A stretch of 64,000 nt of DNA from Bugulina stolonifera (taxonomy: Eukaryota; Bryozoa; Gymnolaemata; Cheilostomatida; Bugulidae). Below, in pieces: positions 24,576-37,300 of the stretch (its first letter is position 1; each line of letters begins with the position of its first letter). The notes beneath the pieces are model-generated. The model did not search any database. It worked only from the letters and a program-made list of their open reading frames with translations, and was not told the origin of the DNA. Made by a program: the position numbers and the translations under genes. Where the stretch lies: the NCBI GenBank assembly GCA_935421135.1, contig OW285196.1:13203001-13267000 (forward strand), written 5' to 3'.

Positions 24576-25387
24576 TATTGCAGACTCCCTAGTCCAAAAA
24601 ATAGTTAAAACTAGAGGCTCCCTTATAGATTTGCATGAAATTGATGGTGGAGTCCTACCTCATCTGAGGTAAATTCTGAGGTAACAAAATTAGCAAGAAT
24701 TTGCTACATTGCATCAAAAATATCATACTCTGAACTGATTACACAGAGCATCTAACGCAAGCTCTCCAAAACAATGTTATTATGTGGGAATGTTATTGAG
24801 TGGGCCAAATACAACACACAAAGCAAGTACCATCACCAGTTCATTTTTAAGGTTTGGAACCAATCCTATCTTGGACTAAGTATTACAGTGCATGTAGGCT
24901 AGTAGGGAATAGATAGTTGACGGGTTGTTAGTGGCATTAGACTTTGCAGAATCTATATTTTATCCTGTATAATGAAAATAATGCTAAATAACAGACAATT
25001 AAATGTAAATAATAGTTCAAGTAATCTGCGAGAAATAGCACAGAGTGACGATAAGGTCAAAGATTAAAGATTGTGACACAAACAAAAATGTAACAAAATA
25101 TATTCCATGAACATGGTTCACAAATAGTAAAAAATATACTACAACACTACGACTAGTCTTACGGCTGTGTAAATTAGATAATACTCGACTAAACTAGACT
25201 ACACATTAATAGACATATTCTAGCTACAAATGATGTTATATTTTGTAGTTCAGATGGTTGGAGACACTGCTTTGTATTACCTAAGTACTTGAGCAAACCA
25301 GTAAAAGACATTATAATGTTGACATCAGTTAACTAATATTATAGGTAGCATATTGATAGGGATAAGAATTCAGAGCCAGAGGCTAGA
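24576..25387. other. Intergenic stretch between LINE and TMEM104-like copy A
   Basis: About 800 bases without open frames, arrays or inverted termini that I could support; it holds the 3' flank of copy A on the minus strand. Confidence 0.6.
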
Positions 25388-28300
25388 CTAAGATCCCTTC
25401 ACATTTGCTGTACTCTCCAGTATCCATGTGACGATGTCGTATATGGAAGCGAACAGGAAGTAGATACAGGTTAAATACTGTAGATGTACTTGATACTTTG
25501 TCAGTGGTAGAGGTATTCTCAAATAGCTAAAATAATAACGAGTTGTAACCTCTTCATTGCAGTGGAGATGAAATACGAGTTAATTTACTGTAATGACTGT
25601 ATAATCCATATAAAGATATTATTTAGTATGACCATTAGTAAAGCAATACACTGCATATAAATCAGTATAATAGTATGATGGATAACTAACGAAGACTAAA
25701 TCCAGTTGGAATTAGTCTTTGACCCAAAACAAAGCGGGACTATTTATCAACAGCATTTTGATAAACATTGTGGGACTCAGGCTATGCTATCATGAGAAAC
25801 ATACCTGTATTTCTTACTCGTACACCTCCAGTTAAGTATGGCTAAATAGAATCCTAGGGCAAAGTTTATCGTCAATGACATCATTTTTTCCACAACTTGT
25901 ACAAAACTCTGGAAAACAACACAACATAAAACTGTCATGAAGAAGGGGAGGACAATCTGTATAACTTATCTGTAAAGTGTGAGAACCACTCCCAATGACA
26001 CAGGGAACTCCCAAAAGCACAAGGAACTCCCGATGGCACAGGAAACTCCCAATAGCACATGGAACTTCCAGCAGTACAGGGAGCTCCCAGCAGTACACAG
26101 AATGATACTCAAACAGTATAATCCAGCAGGAAGACTAATCTGTGTGTATACTTCCAGCTACAGCTATTATTAATTTTGTTGCTAATGCTATTGCCCCAAT
26201 ACAGTATTTCATAATATTTCTTTGATGATGTTTCCAGCATAAATACTGTGACATGCCCTAAAATTGAGACTATCATAAATTACTAAACGACACTCGTGAC
26301 CACGAAAGGACGTAACTATAATATCTACCATAATAGTAAACATACATGTAGTTATTTTATCACCTTTGGATTAAACATGGCCACAGTGAATATAGCAGCT
26401 AGAACTATGAGATTAGTCAATGAGCAGACAACTCCTTTCATGCTTATCTCCTCTGTATTCCAACAATTCCAACTCTCTTTCCACCAAGAGACTATAACTC
26501 CATCAACTACAATATTGTCTTCAATATAACACATTGCAAACTATAACTTCCACTGCTGACCAAGTTCAAAGTATGGTAATGTTACGATCATCACAGCCTA
26601 TCTCAATACTTCGATTATGGTGTGGCTTTTCCATTGCGGAATCCCATTACATGGAAAGACAACTCCAAAAGAAAATAACTCCAGGAATTGGAACTTAGCA
26701 GACAAGATACACATACCTATAATGGTAGTATCAAGTTACCCACTACCCGGATTTTGGGAGAAGACAACTTCTTATTATGATAATCAATGTATGCGTGCTA
26801 AGGCCCACACTTACTGGTATGACAGAGGAGAGAGCTGTTGAGAAGATAGGAGACCGTTATGCTAATCATAATGAAGAGTGAGACCACCAGAGCTATCCAA
26901 CTATATTCAGGGTAGACTAGCTGGATCACCTATAACACAAGCAACTATATAAACTAGACCAATGCTAACTACATTCTACATGATCAAATAAAAGCTGATT
27001 GTACATGGATATTTTCTTTAAAAAGTGACTTTTCACAGAAAATATGTGCTAGTTAAAGCGGGATGTACTTTATTTAAGATTGAATATACAAGTGTAATTA
27101 CATTTCAGGATAAAATACATTAATATTATTATATTAATATTATATTAGTACATGCCAAAATAATACTTAAAAAATATTAATATGCAGTATGATAACAAAA
27201 ATATATAACCAATTGAAGTGTACAATATGCAGATGGGGTATCATTGGTATAATGTCAGTAGGTTGAAAGGTCTATAGTTAATGCAAAACCATAATTTATA
27301 AACACTCACCCTTGCAAACGGCACAGTTGAGATTTCGCCATTGTCTTTAGCGCTGAAACGCGGAGAAAATAAGTGTAGAACAACCGATTGAGAAACTCAT
27401 CCCAATTTGGTAACAAAACAAACAATGACTCATTTTACTTTTCGGGTGTAACGACCAAACAGGCTGCTGCGGCTGACAGCTGAAACAGAGCGATGCTGAC
27501 ACAATAACATTGGCATGTTAGAGTCAAGTCAAACAGATTTAAGTAATAGAGTACTTACCTCAGCAGGGTATAGTCTTGCGGTAGACAATGTGAACCACTA
27601 TTATTACCAATAAGATGACCTATATCCACAGAACATGGATCTACTTGTGGAACCACATTTAGAGCTGCCCAGCACCACAATATCTCCAGCACATAGCATG
27701 TAAATAGTCCAGCTAAAACCGATAGTCGGAAATATCGAACCTGCAAAGACAAAAATATATTTTGAAATCTACTTATTTGTTTGTATGGAGATATAATTAT
27801 ACAAAACACAGAATAATTAATGTATTTATATTTATTTCTAAATATAAATAAATACCACAATCTAGAAAAAGAGGGAGCAGCCCTGAGAGATATCTTACCT
27901 CATGCTCAACGAATCTGATTTTAGCAAACTGATACGGCATAACAGCAAAAATGGCTCCTAAGGCTACAGTGACCATTAGGAAGGTATCACCAATGTATCG
28001 GAAGTCATTGGTCACATGACTTTTCACTGACGTACTTACGATAAATGCAACGAGAACCTGCCAATGTAAGAGTTGTATTCTATATGTATGAAAATCATTG
28101 GTCATATAGATAATGAATGTGAGAATAACATTAACCAATAGCATGCAAGGTCAAGAATAAACAAATGCTTATTCAAGACAGTAGTGGAATTGTCATTCCA
28201 CGCAGTCTAAGTATATAAAATGTACATGTAGTGATCAAATAGGAATGAACATAGACATCATTGCTGCTTTCCTAAAGGTGCAAACACACCGTAGCGTTTT

Positions 28301-31300
28301 GGAGCGAATGTGACGCTCGCGAATCGCAGGAGTGCCAACGCTCTCAAAACGTTTGAGCTTAGCCAGCTGAGCTATTGAGACGATTTGCTCGACATTGATT
28401 GGCTGATTAACAGAGTTAGTATACATAAACACGTGGGTTATCGCAGACTGAATACCTACTGACACATCATTGGCTAATAGTTAAATCGCTGCGTTTATCG
28501 TTCGCCCCGTGTGTTTATCAAGGGCATAGCGTTTGACGCTAGCTCAGAAAACGCTCGCCCCAAAACGCTCCCGTGTGTTTGCACCTTAATTATTAATTGG
28601 AATAGCAGCAATGATGTCTAATCAATGCTATACACACTATATAACAGAGTGAAAGAGGTGATGAGGTGTTGACCAGACAATTAAATAAAGCTCAACTATG
28701 TCTAACTTACAGTTACAAGTAGCAGAGTTCCTTTAAACAGAGTTAGTACGCTGATTAGGGGGGTCACTAGCTTCCTTCCAAACACTGCGAGACTGTTAAG
28801 AACCCAGCAGAAAACTGGTATAACCTTTATAACACTGTGAAAATTAAAACAAGAAACTATAGGGATCTCTAAAATACAAACAATGGCCTAGTTTCAATTA
28901 TATGAACCAAAATTAAGGAATATGTTGCCGCCTTGCCGGTGAATTGGGCTTAAACAAAACTCAGGCTAATAATGGAGTTTTCTGACCTCTCATTCCACAA
29001 CTATCTGCATAGCTATTATAGTTGATAGCATAGTGACAAGATAACCCTACAGAAAATGACAGATTGACACTAAACTAAACACAAAACACCTCACTGGTTT
29101 CTTCCATATCCAGACCATTTTCTATTGCAAGAATGTCCTGTTTGCATAGTCTTGATTTAAATTAAATAAAATCTTACTTTACTAGATAACACCAGACCTA
29201 CCTGCTGATGTGGAAGACTTGAGCATACGCCTGGCTACCAGCCAAGGCATAGCTAATATTAAATGTAAAGTATAGGCACAGCATATGAAACGCGAAGGCA
29301 TAGCTGAGGATTGTGGGTAGGAAATATTTCCCAAGTATGTATATGTTAACTTGTGGTGGCTTCATATCTACAAATGGATACATAATATGTGTGACAGTCA
29401 AAAGTCAACATTTTATATTGTTTATTGTATTAGTAATTCAGATTATACTTGCAGGCCTAATGAGGTGGCCCAAGCCAATTGTAGCAAGCACATGGGGTAA
29501 AATCAAACCCTGCAGGTAAGTATATTGATATTGATATTATGGACAGTCAGCTGAGCTATTGTATATGCATCACAAACAAGCCAGTACAAAAAGCATAATA
29601 GAAGTAGCAAACGATTTGAGGCTTCTAGCATTGACCTCAATGACATGATCTCTAAGAACTACCACTGCATGATACCTCATGGTTTCATGCATTGACTACC
29701 GTGGCCGATTTCTGCCACACAATGTGAAACTAAATTGCAATTCACATGATACTGAATCCTAAAATGAATGAAACAAAAATTAAATTTACCTGAAATAAAA
29801 TAAATCATGTGAAACCAAACTGATATTCAAATAAAATTTTCAGTTCATGTGAAACTGAAAGTGAACTCACATGAAACCAAATTGCAATTCACCTGAAACG
29901 AAAGTTAGGGGTGTTACTCATAACAACAAAACGAAACTACATTTAGTACATGAGTGGTGTGACAGGAAATAGTCCGTTATTTTGGTATTTTTAATTGTAT
30001 TTTGGTGTTTACTTTAGATGCAAATAATAAAAGTATAATATGTATTTCATCAACCTACTTGGAGGAAGGCGAATATTAGTAACAACACGCTTTTATGAGA
30101 GTATTTACAGTATTTTTAATAAAAATTATGTATTTAAATTTACATTTTGACAGTCTCGAAAAAAATGATAACATTTTATCAAAAATATTTACAACTTGTC
30201 TAGAGTTTTTGTGATTTAATGATAAATTTTGCTGCAAAATTACAAAATCACTATTAATATTACATTAAAACTATTACAAAATATAGTAAAAGAGTTGTAC
30301 TCTCAAGTCTCGATCTTATTAGTACTGCGAGAGTATTGCTAACTGTTACATTTGTTCATTTGGTGCTAATTCCTTTATTTTGAGTATTTTAATAATAATG
30401 TGAAAATATAAAAATCAATGGACTAGATTGATGACATTTGCTACGTCAAATTATTAATAATACCCAGTAATCTCAAAGACGCAAGTGTATCTCTACGCCA
30501 GGGTGGAGGTGTAGTTTCGTTTTGCCACAATAAGTAACGCCCATAAATTTTGTTTCATGTGAATTGGCATTTTGGTTTCAGGCGTTTTTCGTTTTCGTTT
30601 CATGTGAGTTCACTTTCAGTTTCATATGAACTTCATATTTTATTTAACTTTGAGTTTAGTTTCACATGATTTATTTTATTTCAGGTGAATTTAATTTTGA
30701 TTTCATTCATTTTAGGATTCAATATCATGTAAATTGCAATTTAGTTTTACACTGTGTGGCAGAAATCGGCCACGGTAATTGACAGATAATCTCACAGAAA
30801 CCTAGAGAAACCAAATCATTGCTATGTACTGGAGCTCATGCTCAATCAGTAGAAGTAAAGGCACTACAGCACTGGGATTAAGATAACTCAAGTGTACAAT
30901 CCAATCAAACAAAGTACAACGCTATACAAACCTTCAAAGATCTACAATGATAATATAAATGTGGGTTAAGTTTGGAATCCTGCAGAAAGAAATGATAAAC
31001 AGTCTAATAGGGTAATCAATACTTAACTGAATCTGCACGGTGTGGTACAAAAAGTCTGTAGTCTGTGGGCTATAAACTATTGATAATTAACTAGTGAGTC
31101 CAATTGTGCCATTAGTATATACATCTATTTTCACATTGCACAGGTGGGTAACATTTCAGCTGAGAGATGTCTAATATGCATTCAGGCATTCAGTTACGAG
31201 TAGAAACACATATGAGTAAACTGAATGGTAGATTTGATCCAATGTTTAACTACATATTTCCCTGTCTCTTGCTCACAAAAGTGTCCAAGTAACATCACAA

Positions 31301-33428
31301 CCCACCTGTTGAATCTGTTGTATTAGCAAATGGACTCCTCTCATCAACCTCTTCATCACTAGAAGACTCATTTGTATCATTAGATAGAGAAGACATCAAT
31401 GCTATTCTATCATACTTGTCTCTCTCCTTATTCTACAATTAGGTCTACATGTTAAAATACAATTATTATGTTATTCGACATACTTGATATTTATTTATGA
31501 TTTGAACCTAAACCATTGAACTATTCAACATATCTACTGTAGACTCTAACCAGCTTGCTATCATTGCCTTCTACAGGTTCCCCTTGAATTTGTATAGCTA
31601 CTAGCTTTTGGAGAGCATCGGTCATGAAGTACACTTCAACACACTGTAATACAACTAGATTAGTTTAGTATTCCATTATCTTAATGCATAGCATCTCTGG
31701 CTCTGTATATACATATTCTCATGGAACAATTAAGTGAACCCCACGTACCAATATTATATCACACTGCGTGAAGTCCAAAACAAGGACCTTTAGATGAAAC
31801 CATTCCATAATCAAATATAGGAAAAGCAATTTTTGAAATGACTAATAATTATATTAGTAGCCTACCTGTATCAGAAGATTAAATGTCATCGTAAACAGCA
31901 GTGAAGTCAAGCCAGCCCTGGCTAGAGTCACAGGCAAACCTATAATAGCAATCCCTATTTGAAAGACCATTTAATAACTACCTACTTAGAGGGAAAAGAT
32001 ATAAACAGTTACCAGACATGACTTGATATATAACAAATATAATATAGGATACATAATATAGCCCTAGACATATACAAAGTCATTTAATAACTGATCCCAC
32101 ATACTCAACATTATTGTAGCAGAGAAAAATCATCAATCTCCCACCTCACCCTAATGTCAATTAATAGCCTACTATTTATAGTGCTTACCTAAAACTCCAG
32201 TCCCCAAAATATAGGCAATCGTTAGCAGGTCTGAAATATTAAGAACAAACTGACTATGAAGTGTTAAATATTAAGTAGACCAGGAAACTCTTTCATGTTA
32301 GAGAACAATATTGCTGTTGTAGCAAACCAACTTGCTTACATGCAAGAAACCATTGTCACACACTTCACATTTATTACTTATGTGATAAAGGACCATGTGG
32401 ATGAGTTCTGTGGTAAGTAAAAAATCACTAAACTACACCGTGGACCACAGTGTTCCCCTGTGATAGCAGGCACCTTGCAAGTAGATCACCCGTTAGTCAA
32501 CTTTCTGTGTTGATATAGGAAACTACTGGTTTAACTTAATGCAACTATTTATGGGAACAAATCCACAAGGATTGTGTTTACATGAAAATGCAGTGTGCTA
32601 ATAAACAGGAAAAAAATCTCAAAGCCATTCCTGCCCCGCCCAAGAGTACAAGGAATTGCCTACAATAATTAGAGAAATGTTCAAAATTATTTTCATTTTA
32701 TGCAATGAACCTTGGCCTCATTGGACAGACTTTGACCCAGCGAAGGGAAGTGTTCTGGCATGCACAAAAGAAAAAATTATTTTATCAAATTCATTACTGC
32801 AGTACATTCTTAATTAAATGAATGAGGTGCTTTAATTTGACATTGTTTCAATGTTGGGTAAAAAGAGAAAACTTTATGTTGGATAGTAGACAGCATTACA
32901 CAATGGAGAAAAGACAACTCCCACAGCCTCACAGAGTGAGCACAAAATAATTATTATATATGAGCTATGGGTGACATATTGAATCTTCCTTTCACTTGAC
33001 CAGTAAGTAAGTAGCTTATGATAGTCACTGTCATAGCATCAGTATGGTATCCATCCTATGCTTGCTATTGACACTAATCAAAACAAAATCACTATGACTA
33101 TGCACTATCTAGTAGTTAACCTAAATCTAATATTTGCTTACATACACTCCACTGATCAGTGACCATTGCTTAGTGTTTTAAATCAACCAATATTTTGAGT
33201 GTGTGTACTTTGCTTGTAATGTATAATTGTATTGACAGGCTTCCGATTTACACCACAAGCACAAGTCTGAGTGAAATCATAAGACAACTCAATTATTTTA
33301 TTGCTATTAAATTATATAATTATTAGTAAGTATAAGTATAGTATTAGATTCAGATTGTGTTATCACTTACAGCATTGCAAATACACATATTTGTTTCTCC
33401 AACAACCATTGCTCGAGTCCGAATTCAT
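25388..33428 (-). CDS. TMEM104-like multi-pass membrane protein, copy A (amino-acid-transporter fold)
   Basis: Fourteen exons in transcript order: 33428-33371, 32230-32189, 31939-31866, 31643-31551, 31432-31306, 29367-29202, 28834-28711, 28057-27899, 27740-27559, 27352-27310, 26929-26815, 26506-26364, 25908-25805, 25526-25388. They join in phase to 522 residues. The N-terminal membrane segment LLTIAYILGTGVLGLPVTLA carries the GTGxLGLP signature of the AAAP/SLC36-38 fold. A Ser/Glu-rich cytoplasmic loop follows (NESSSDEEVDE), then ISYALAGSQAYAQVF and further hydrophobic segments, about ten in all. Family assignment rests on remembered TMEM104-like proteins; substrate is unknown. Intron 5 carries a 1.1 kb foldback element and intron 7 a MITE. 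Copies B and C lie upstream in the same orientation with identical exon structure, so this is a tandem DNA duplication. Confidence 0.8.
28276..28586. mobile_element. PIF/Harbinger-like MITE
   Basis: A 311 bp element with terminal inverted repeats AGGTGCAAACACAC at the left and its complement at the right; the inner part (AGCGTTTTGG) is also paired. It is flanked by TAA on both sides (28273-28275 and 28587-28589), a TWA-type 3 bp duplication expected for PIF/Harbinger. It sits in intron 7 of TMEM104-like copy A. The 76-codon minus-strand frame overlapping it is accidental. Confidence 0.78.
29697..30777. mobile_element. Foldback DNA element with 6 bp target duplication
   Basis: A 1,081 bp element ending in TACCGTGGCCGATTTCTGCC (left) and its exact complement (right), flanked by ATTGAC at 29691-29696 and 30778-30783. 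The inverted arms continue inward for roughly 250 bases with about 80-90% pairing, built of repeated TTTCATGTGA/TCACATGAAA words. The centre is AT-rich and has no transposase frame. The superfamily is uncertain: a 6 bp duplication is unusual. It sits in intron 5 of TMEM104-like copy A. Confidence 0.85.
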
Positions 33429-34383
33429 AATATTAATAACTCTTAAAAACAAGTACCATCAAAAAGTTGACATGTGAAGCGGAAAATAGAGCTACGGGCT
33501 CTAGTAAAGTAAAAGAGAAATATTAATATGTTCTGTATTGTTCAGTAATTTTAATTTATGCAAGCTATTTTGACATTGACATATAACTCAGCCTTGACCC
33601 GGCCCAGTGAACCGTTCAGGAAAGCACAAAAACAAAAATCATTGTTATTGGTGATTAATATCTTATTCGAAATGCTATTGGCCACCATCAAAAATGTAGC
33701 CTAAGATCAATTGGGCAGTGGTGCTTCAACGGGAGTTACTTACTCTCTGTGTACCAAGAGAGAACAATTCTAACTACTACACTCATAACTTCCAAGTCAT
33801 AAGCAAAGCAGTGCTATTAATTATAATTAGAAGTTGTCTTCCCATATAAACGTAAAACAAAGGACAACTTCCAATTATGATCAACAGCATATTGTAATTA
33901 TCTCAAAAGGGTACAACATGTACAACAATCATTGCTAATGCCAATATAACACATGTACATATAAATGTAAATAAATCACACCACAATGCATTCAATTTGC
34001 AACAAGGCAAGACAATGGCGAAATGTCAATGTTAATATGGCAAGTGCCAACACAGGACACTACAATATATTTCTGACTTACGTTGTTTGATATCAAAAGT
34101 TATAAAACACATACAAAAAAAAATGATTTTTTATAGACTCATGTAATTATGTAAATGCACTAACATGAGAATACACATAACGTATACTTTGACTGTCCAT
34201 GGAGCACCATGGTGCACTGTCTAGTGTCTACTATTACTACAATCAAGGAGTACAATATACAAATGTATCTATGGAATCAGTACAATTTCGTAAAATCAGT
34301 TCAGATAAAAATCACTGGTTTAAAATAAAACGTATTGAGTGTTTGACAACATTGGAAAGTAGAACCTAATGCAAGGGAGATAA
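33429..34383. other. Spacer between TMEM104-like copies A and B
   Basis: About 950 bases from the copy B stop to the copy A start codon, containing the 33813-33889 hairpin and presumably the copy A promoter. No TATA box or other element can be assigned with confidence. Confidence 0.6.
33813..33889. repeat. Small hairpin, GAAGTTGTC family
   Basis: AATTATAATTAGAAGTTGTC on the left pairs with GACAACTTCCAATTATGATC on the right with a few mismatches, around a 20-base loop. It is a diverged relative of the hairpin at 36584-36653. Confidence 0.75.
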
Positions 34384-37300
34384 TCATCCATTCACATTTG
34401 CTGTACTCTCCAGTATCCATGTGACGATGTCGTATATGGAGGCAAACAGGAAGTAGATACAGGTTAAATACTGTAGATGTACTTGATACTTTGTCAGTGG
34501 TAGAGGTATTCTTAAATAGCTGAAATATTATAATAATGAAGGTGTCATTAGAAATTAGCAGAAAAAACCTTAGTTCTAGGGTTTCAGTTTCATAAATGTT
34601 GCTAGGACAATGTAAAAACTAGATACCTCAGTACATAATAATACATGTAATTATATTCTAATGGAATCCCATTGATGAAAACGAAAAATTTTAAAACAAA
34701 ATTGAAAAACACACTTCAATTTATCAAACTGCAAGTATAAAGAGAGCAAGGGAGCAAATCCACATGTAAATGGTGGAAAAGTTAAATATAGGCTTAACTC
34801 TTTTTCTCATAATTCCAGGAAAAAAGATTTCGTCTTCTGTGTTAACCCCAACATAGATATTCCACAGAAAACAAAAGATCTAATGCTATCAAATTTTCTC
34901 TGCTACAGCTGTAATCAAAGGTTAGATAGAATTTATCAGGTGATGTCAATTGAAACATCCCAGAAAGACATGGCAGTGGTTAATACAGAACCTAGGCTAA
35001 GTGGACACTTACCTATATTTTTTACTGGTACACTTCCAATACACAATAGCCAGATAAAACGCTGAACCAAAGTTTAAAGCTAAGGATGCCAACTTTTCCA
35101 ATATTTTTACAAAACTCTACAAAAATAAATAACAAAGCAATTCTTACCAATCTTTGCTTCCAAGTATCAAGGAAGTTTCACATTTCCCCTATGAAAATGT
35201 AAGAAAATAGAATGTGAAAAATCTGAAGTTAGCCATGTGAGTAACAACATAGGAATAATGTAAGTATGGTAGTATCGACAATTAAAATGACTGTGGAAAG
35301 AAATGAGTAGCACTGAGGCAGATTTATTCATATTTTTCATGATAGAGATTGGCCACCAAAGATATTTTTTATAAGAGTGTATAGCTAGCTATAGACTATT
35401 CTTTCTTGTTCAACTGTTTTAACATAAAATAGTATGTGTTCCATCTATTACCTTTGGATTGAACATGGCTACAGTGAATATAGCAGCTAGAATTAAGAGA
35501 TTAGTCAATGAGCAGACAACTCCTTTCATGCTTATCTTCTCTGTATTCCAGCAGTCCCAACTCTCTTTCCACCAAGAGACTATAACTCCATTAACTACAG
35601 TTAAAACATATCTCACAGATTTATTGATTGTGTAGAACAAAAGAATTTTATTGCAGTGTAAAGTTTCTTAAAACACACAACCTCTGCTCTTGCTTCAAGG
35701 ACGTCATAGGAACATAACAATATTATTTGTTTGTTTGCTACAATACTAAAATTCTAACGGCATTTAAAAATAAAGCAAAAATAGATTTTGATAATAAACC
35801 ACTGCTCTAACAGGGCTAAGGCATATGTGACCTCTGCTATCAGATTCAGATATTGAGAGGACCAAATTTTTTGCAAACTTTAGTTTTGACAGGCTATAAC
35901 CACTAATCATGCATGATTTACATGAAGTAATTTTTGATAGATGATAATTCGTTAATCTATTGCAGGGGCATTCCTACTTATAAGCATGTAAATTGGTTAG
36001 AAGTAGGAAAAAATTGCTAATTAATAAAGGCCTTGCTGCAATTTTATGGACCTCTCGATGTCAGATTCTGACGGAAGGGGTCACATATGTAGGCCAATTT
36101 TTATGTTGGCTAATGTTTTGATGGTAAAAAGATATACTAGAAGAATATTTTTCGTTTACTAGAAATTCACATATTTTGACATCAACTGTCCAGCTATTGA
36201 CTTCAGAGAATGGAACTATTCATTGAAAAAACAAGGGTGAAGTATTTGGGTCAAATATTACCTTTTGATAGAGTTTTGTAATGGAAGAAGTTACCTGTAT
36301 GGCAGAGTACTGTGCTAATTAGTAAGTAGGTCACTGTTACGCTGACCATGATAAAGAGTGAGACTGTAGTAGCCACCCAACTGTACTCAGGGTATAGGAG
36401 AGAAAGTACCTACAATTAAAACAGAATGATGTCATTCACGAAACGACATTGACGTTTGGGATTTGCCATTACAGAATTGTTAATTTTTCATATTTTGTTT
36501 TACAGAAATACATAAAAACAATATAGAAATCATTTGCTCAGTTAAATGTGACACCAATATATACAATATATGGGCACTAATAGGCTATTGATCATAATTA
36601 GAAGTTGTCCTCTCCCAATAGGAAGAGGACAACTTCTAACTATGATCAATAGCTTATAAGTGGCCATGATACAACAGCAAGCACTCTTGGAGTCTTGTCA
36701 AGATAAGTGCAAACTATCTACTCCTTATTTACTTATTCATTTAACATGAAAAGAAATACATAGGTGTGCATGTACATAAACATTCATTATGCATTAACTT
36801 TTTATCTAAAAGTGCCAGCATTACGGAAACAAAGAGAGAGACTTAATCGGTAGTGGTAAAAGACGTGGACGTGACCTGAGAGATAAATGACGTGAGAGCG
36901 TTCAGACAACTCCGGCTAATGTTAGAATACACATTTTACTAAGAGGAGCTAAAGACGGAAATAGAGCTTTTGGTTATGGAGATAGCGGTTTCCTGTTACA
37001 TGGTTTTTAGCTCCGCCCTAGTGTACAAGTAAGTATTCTAACATCAGTCACTTTTGTTGGAGTTTCCAGTCTGATAACAGAAGTTATATAGCCACCTACC
37101 CGTGAAAATGGTACCGTTGAGATTTCACCATTCTCTTTAGCACTGTAGCAGAAAGTGGATACAAATTTAAGTTACAGTTCATACATATTTTATGGATCTT
37201 TTGCTGTCGCAAAACAGCTCTACATGCCTGTTACAATATTACAAAGTTGCTGTGGCTGACAACTGTGAGAGAGCGATGCAGGCATGTAAGAGTCAGGTCA

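Noticed and set aside
28235..28465. 76-codon minus-strand frame
   Set aside because: Lies mostly within the PIF/Harbinger-like MITE; no similarity to the host gene.
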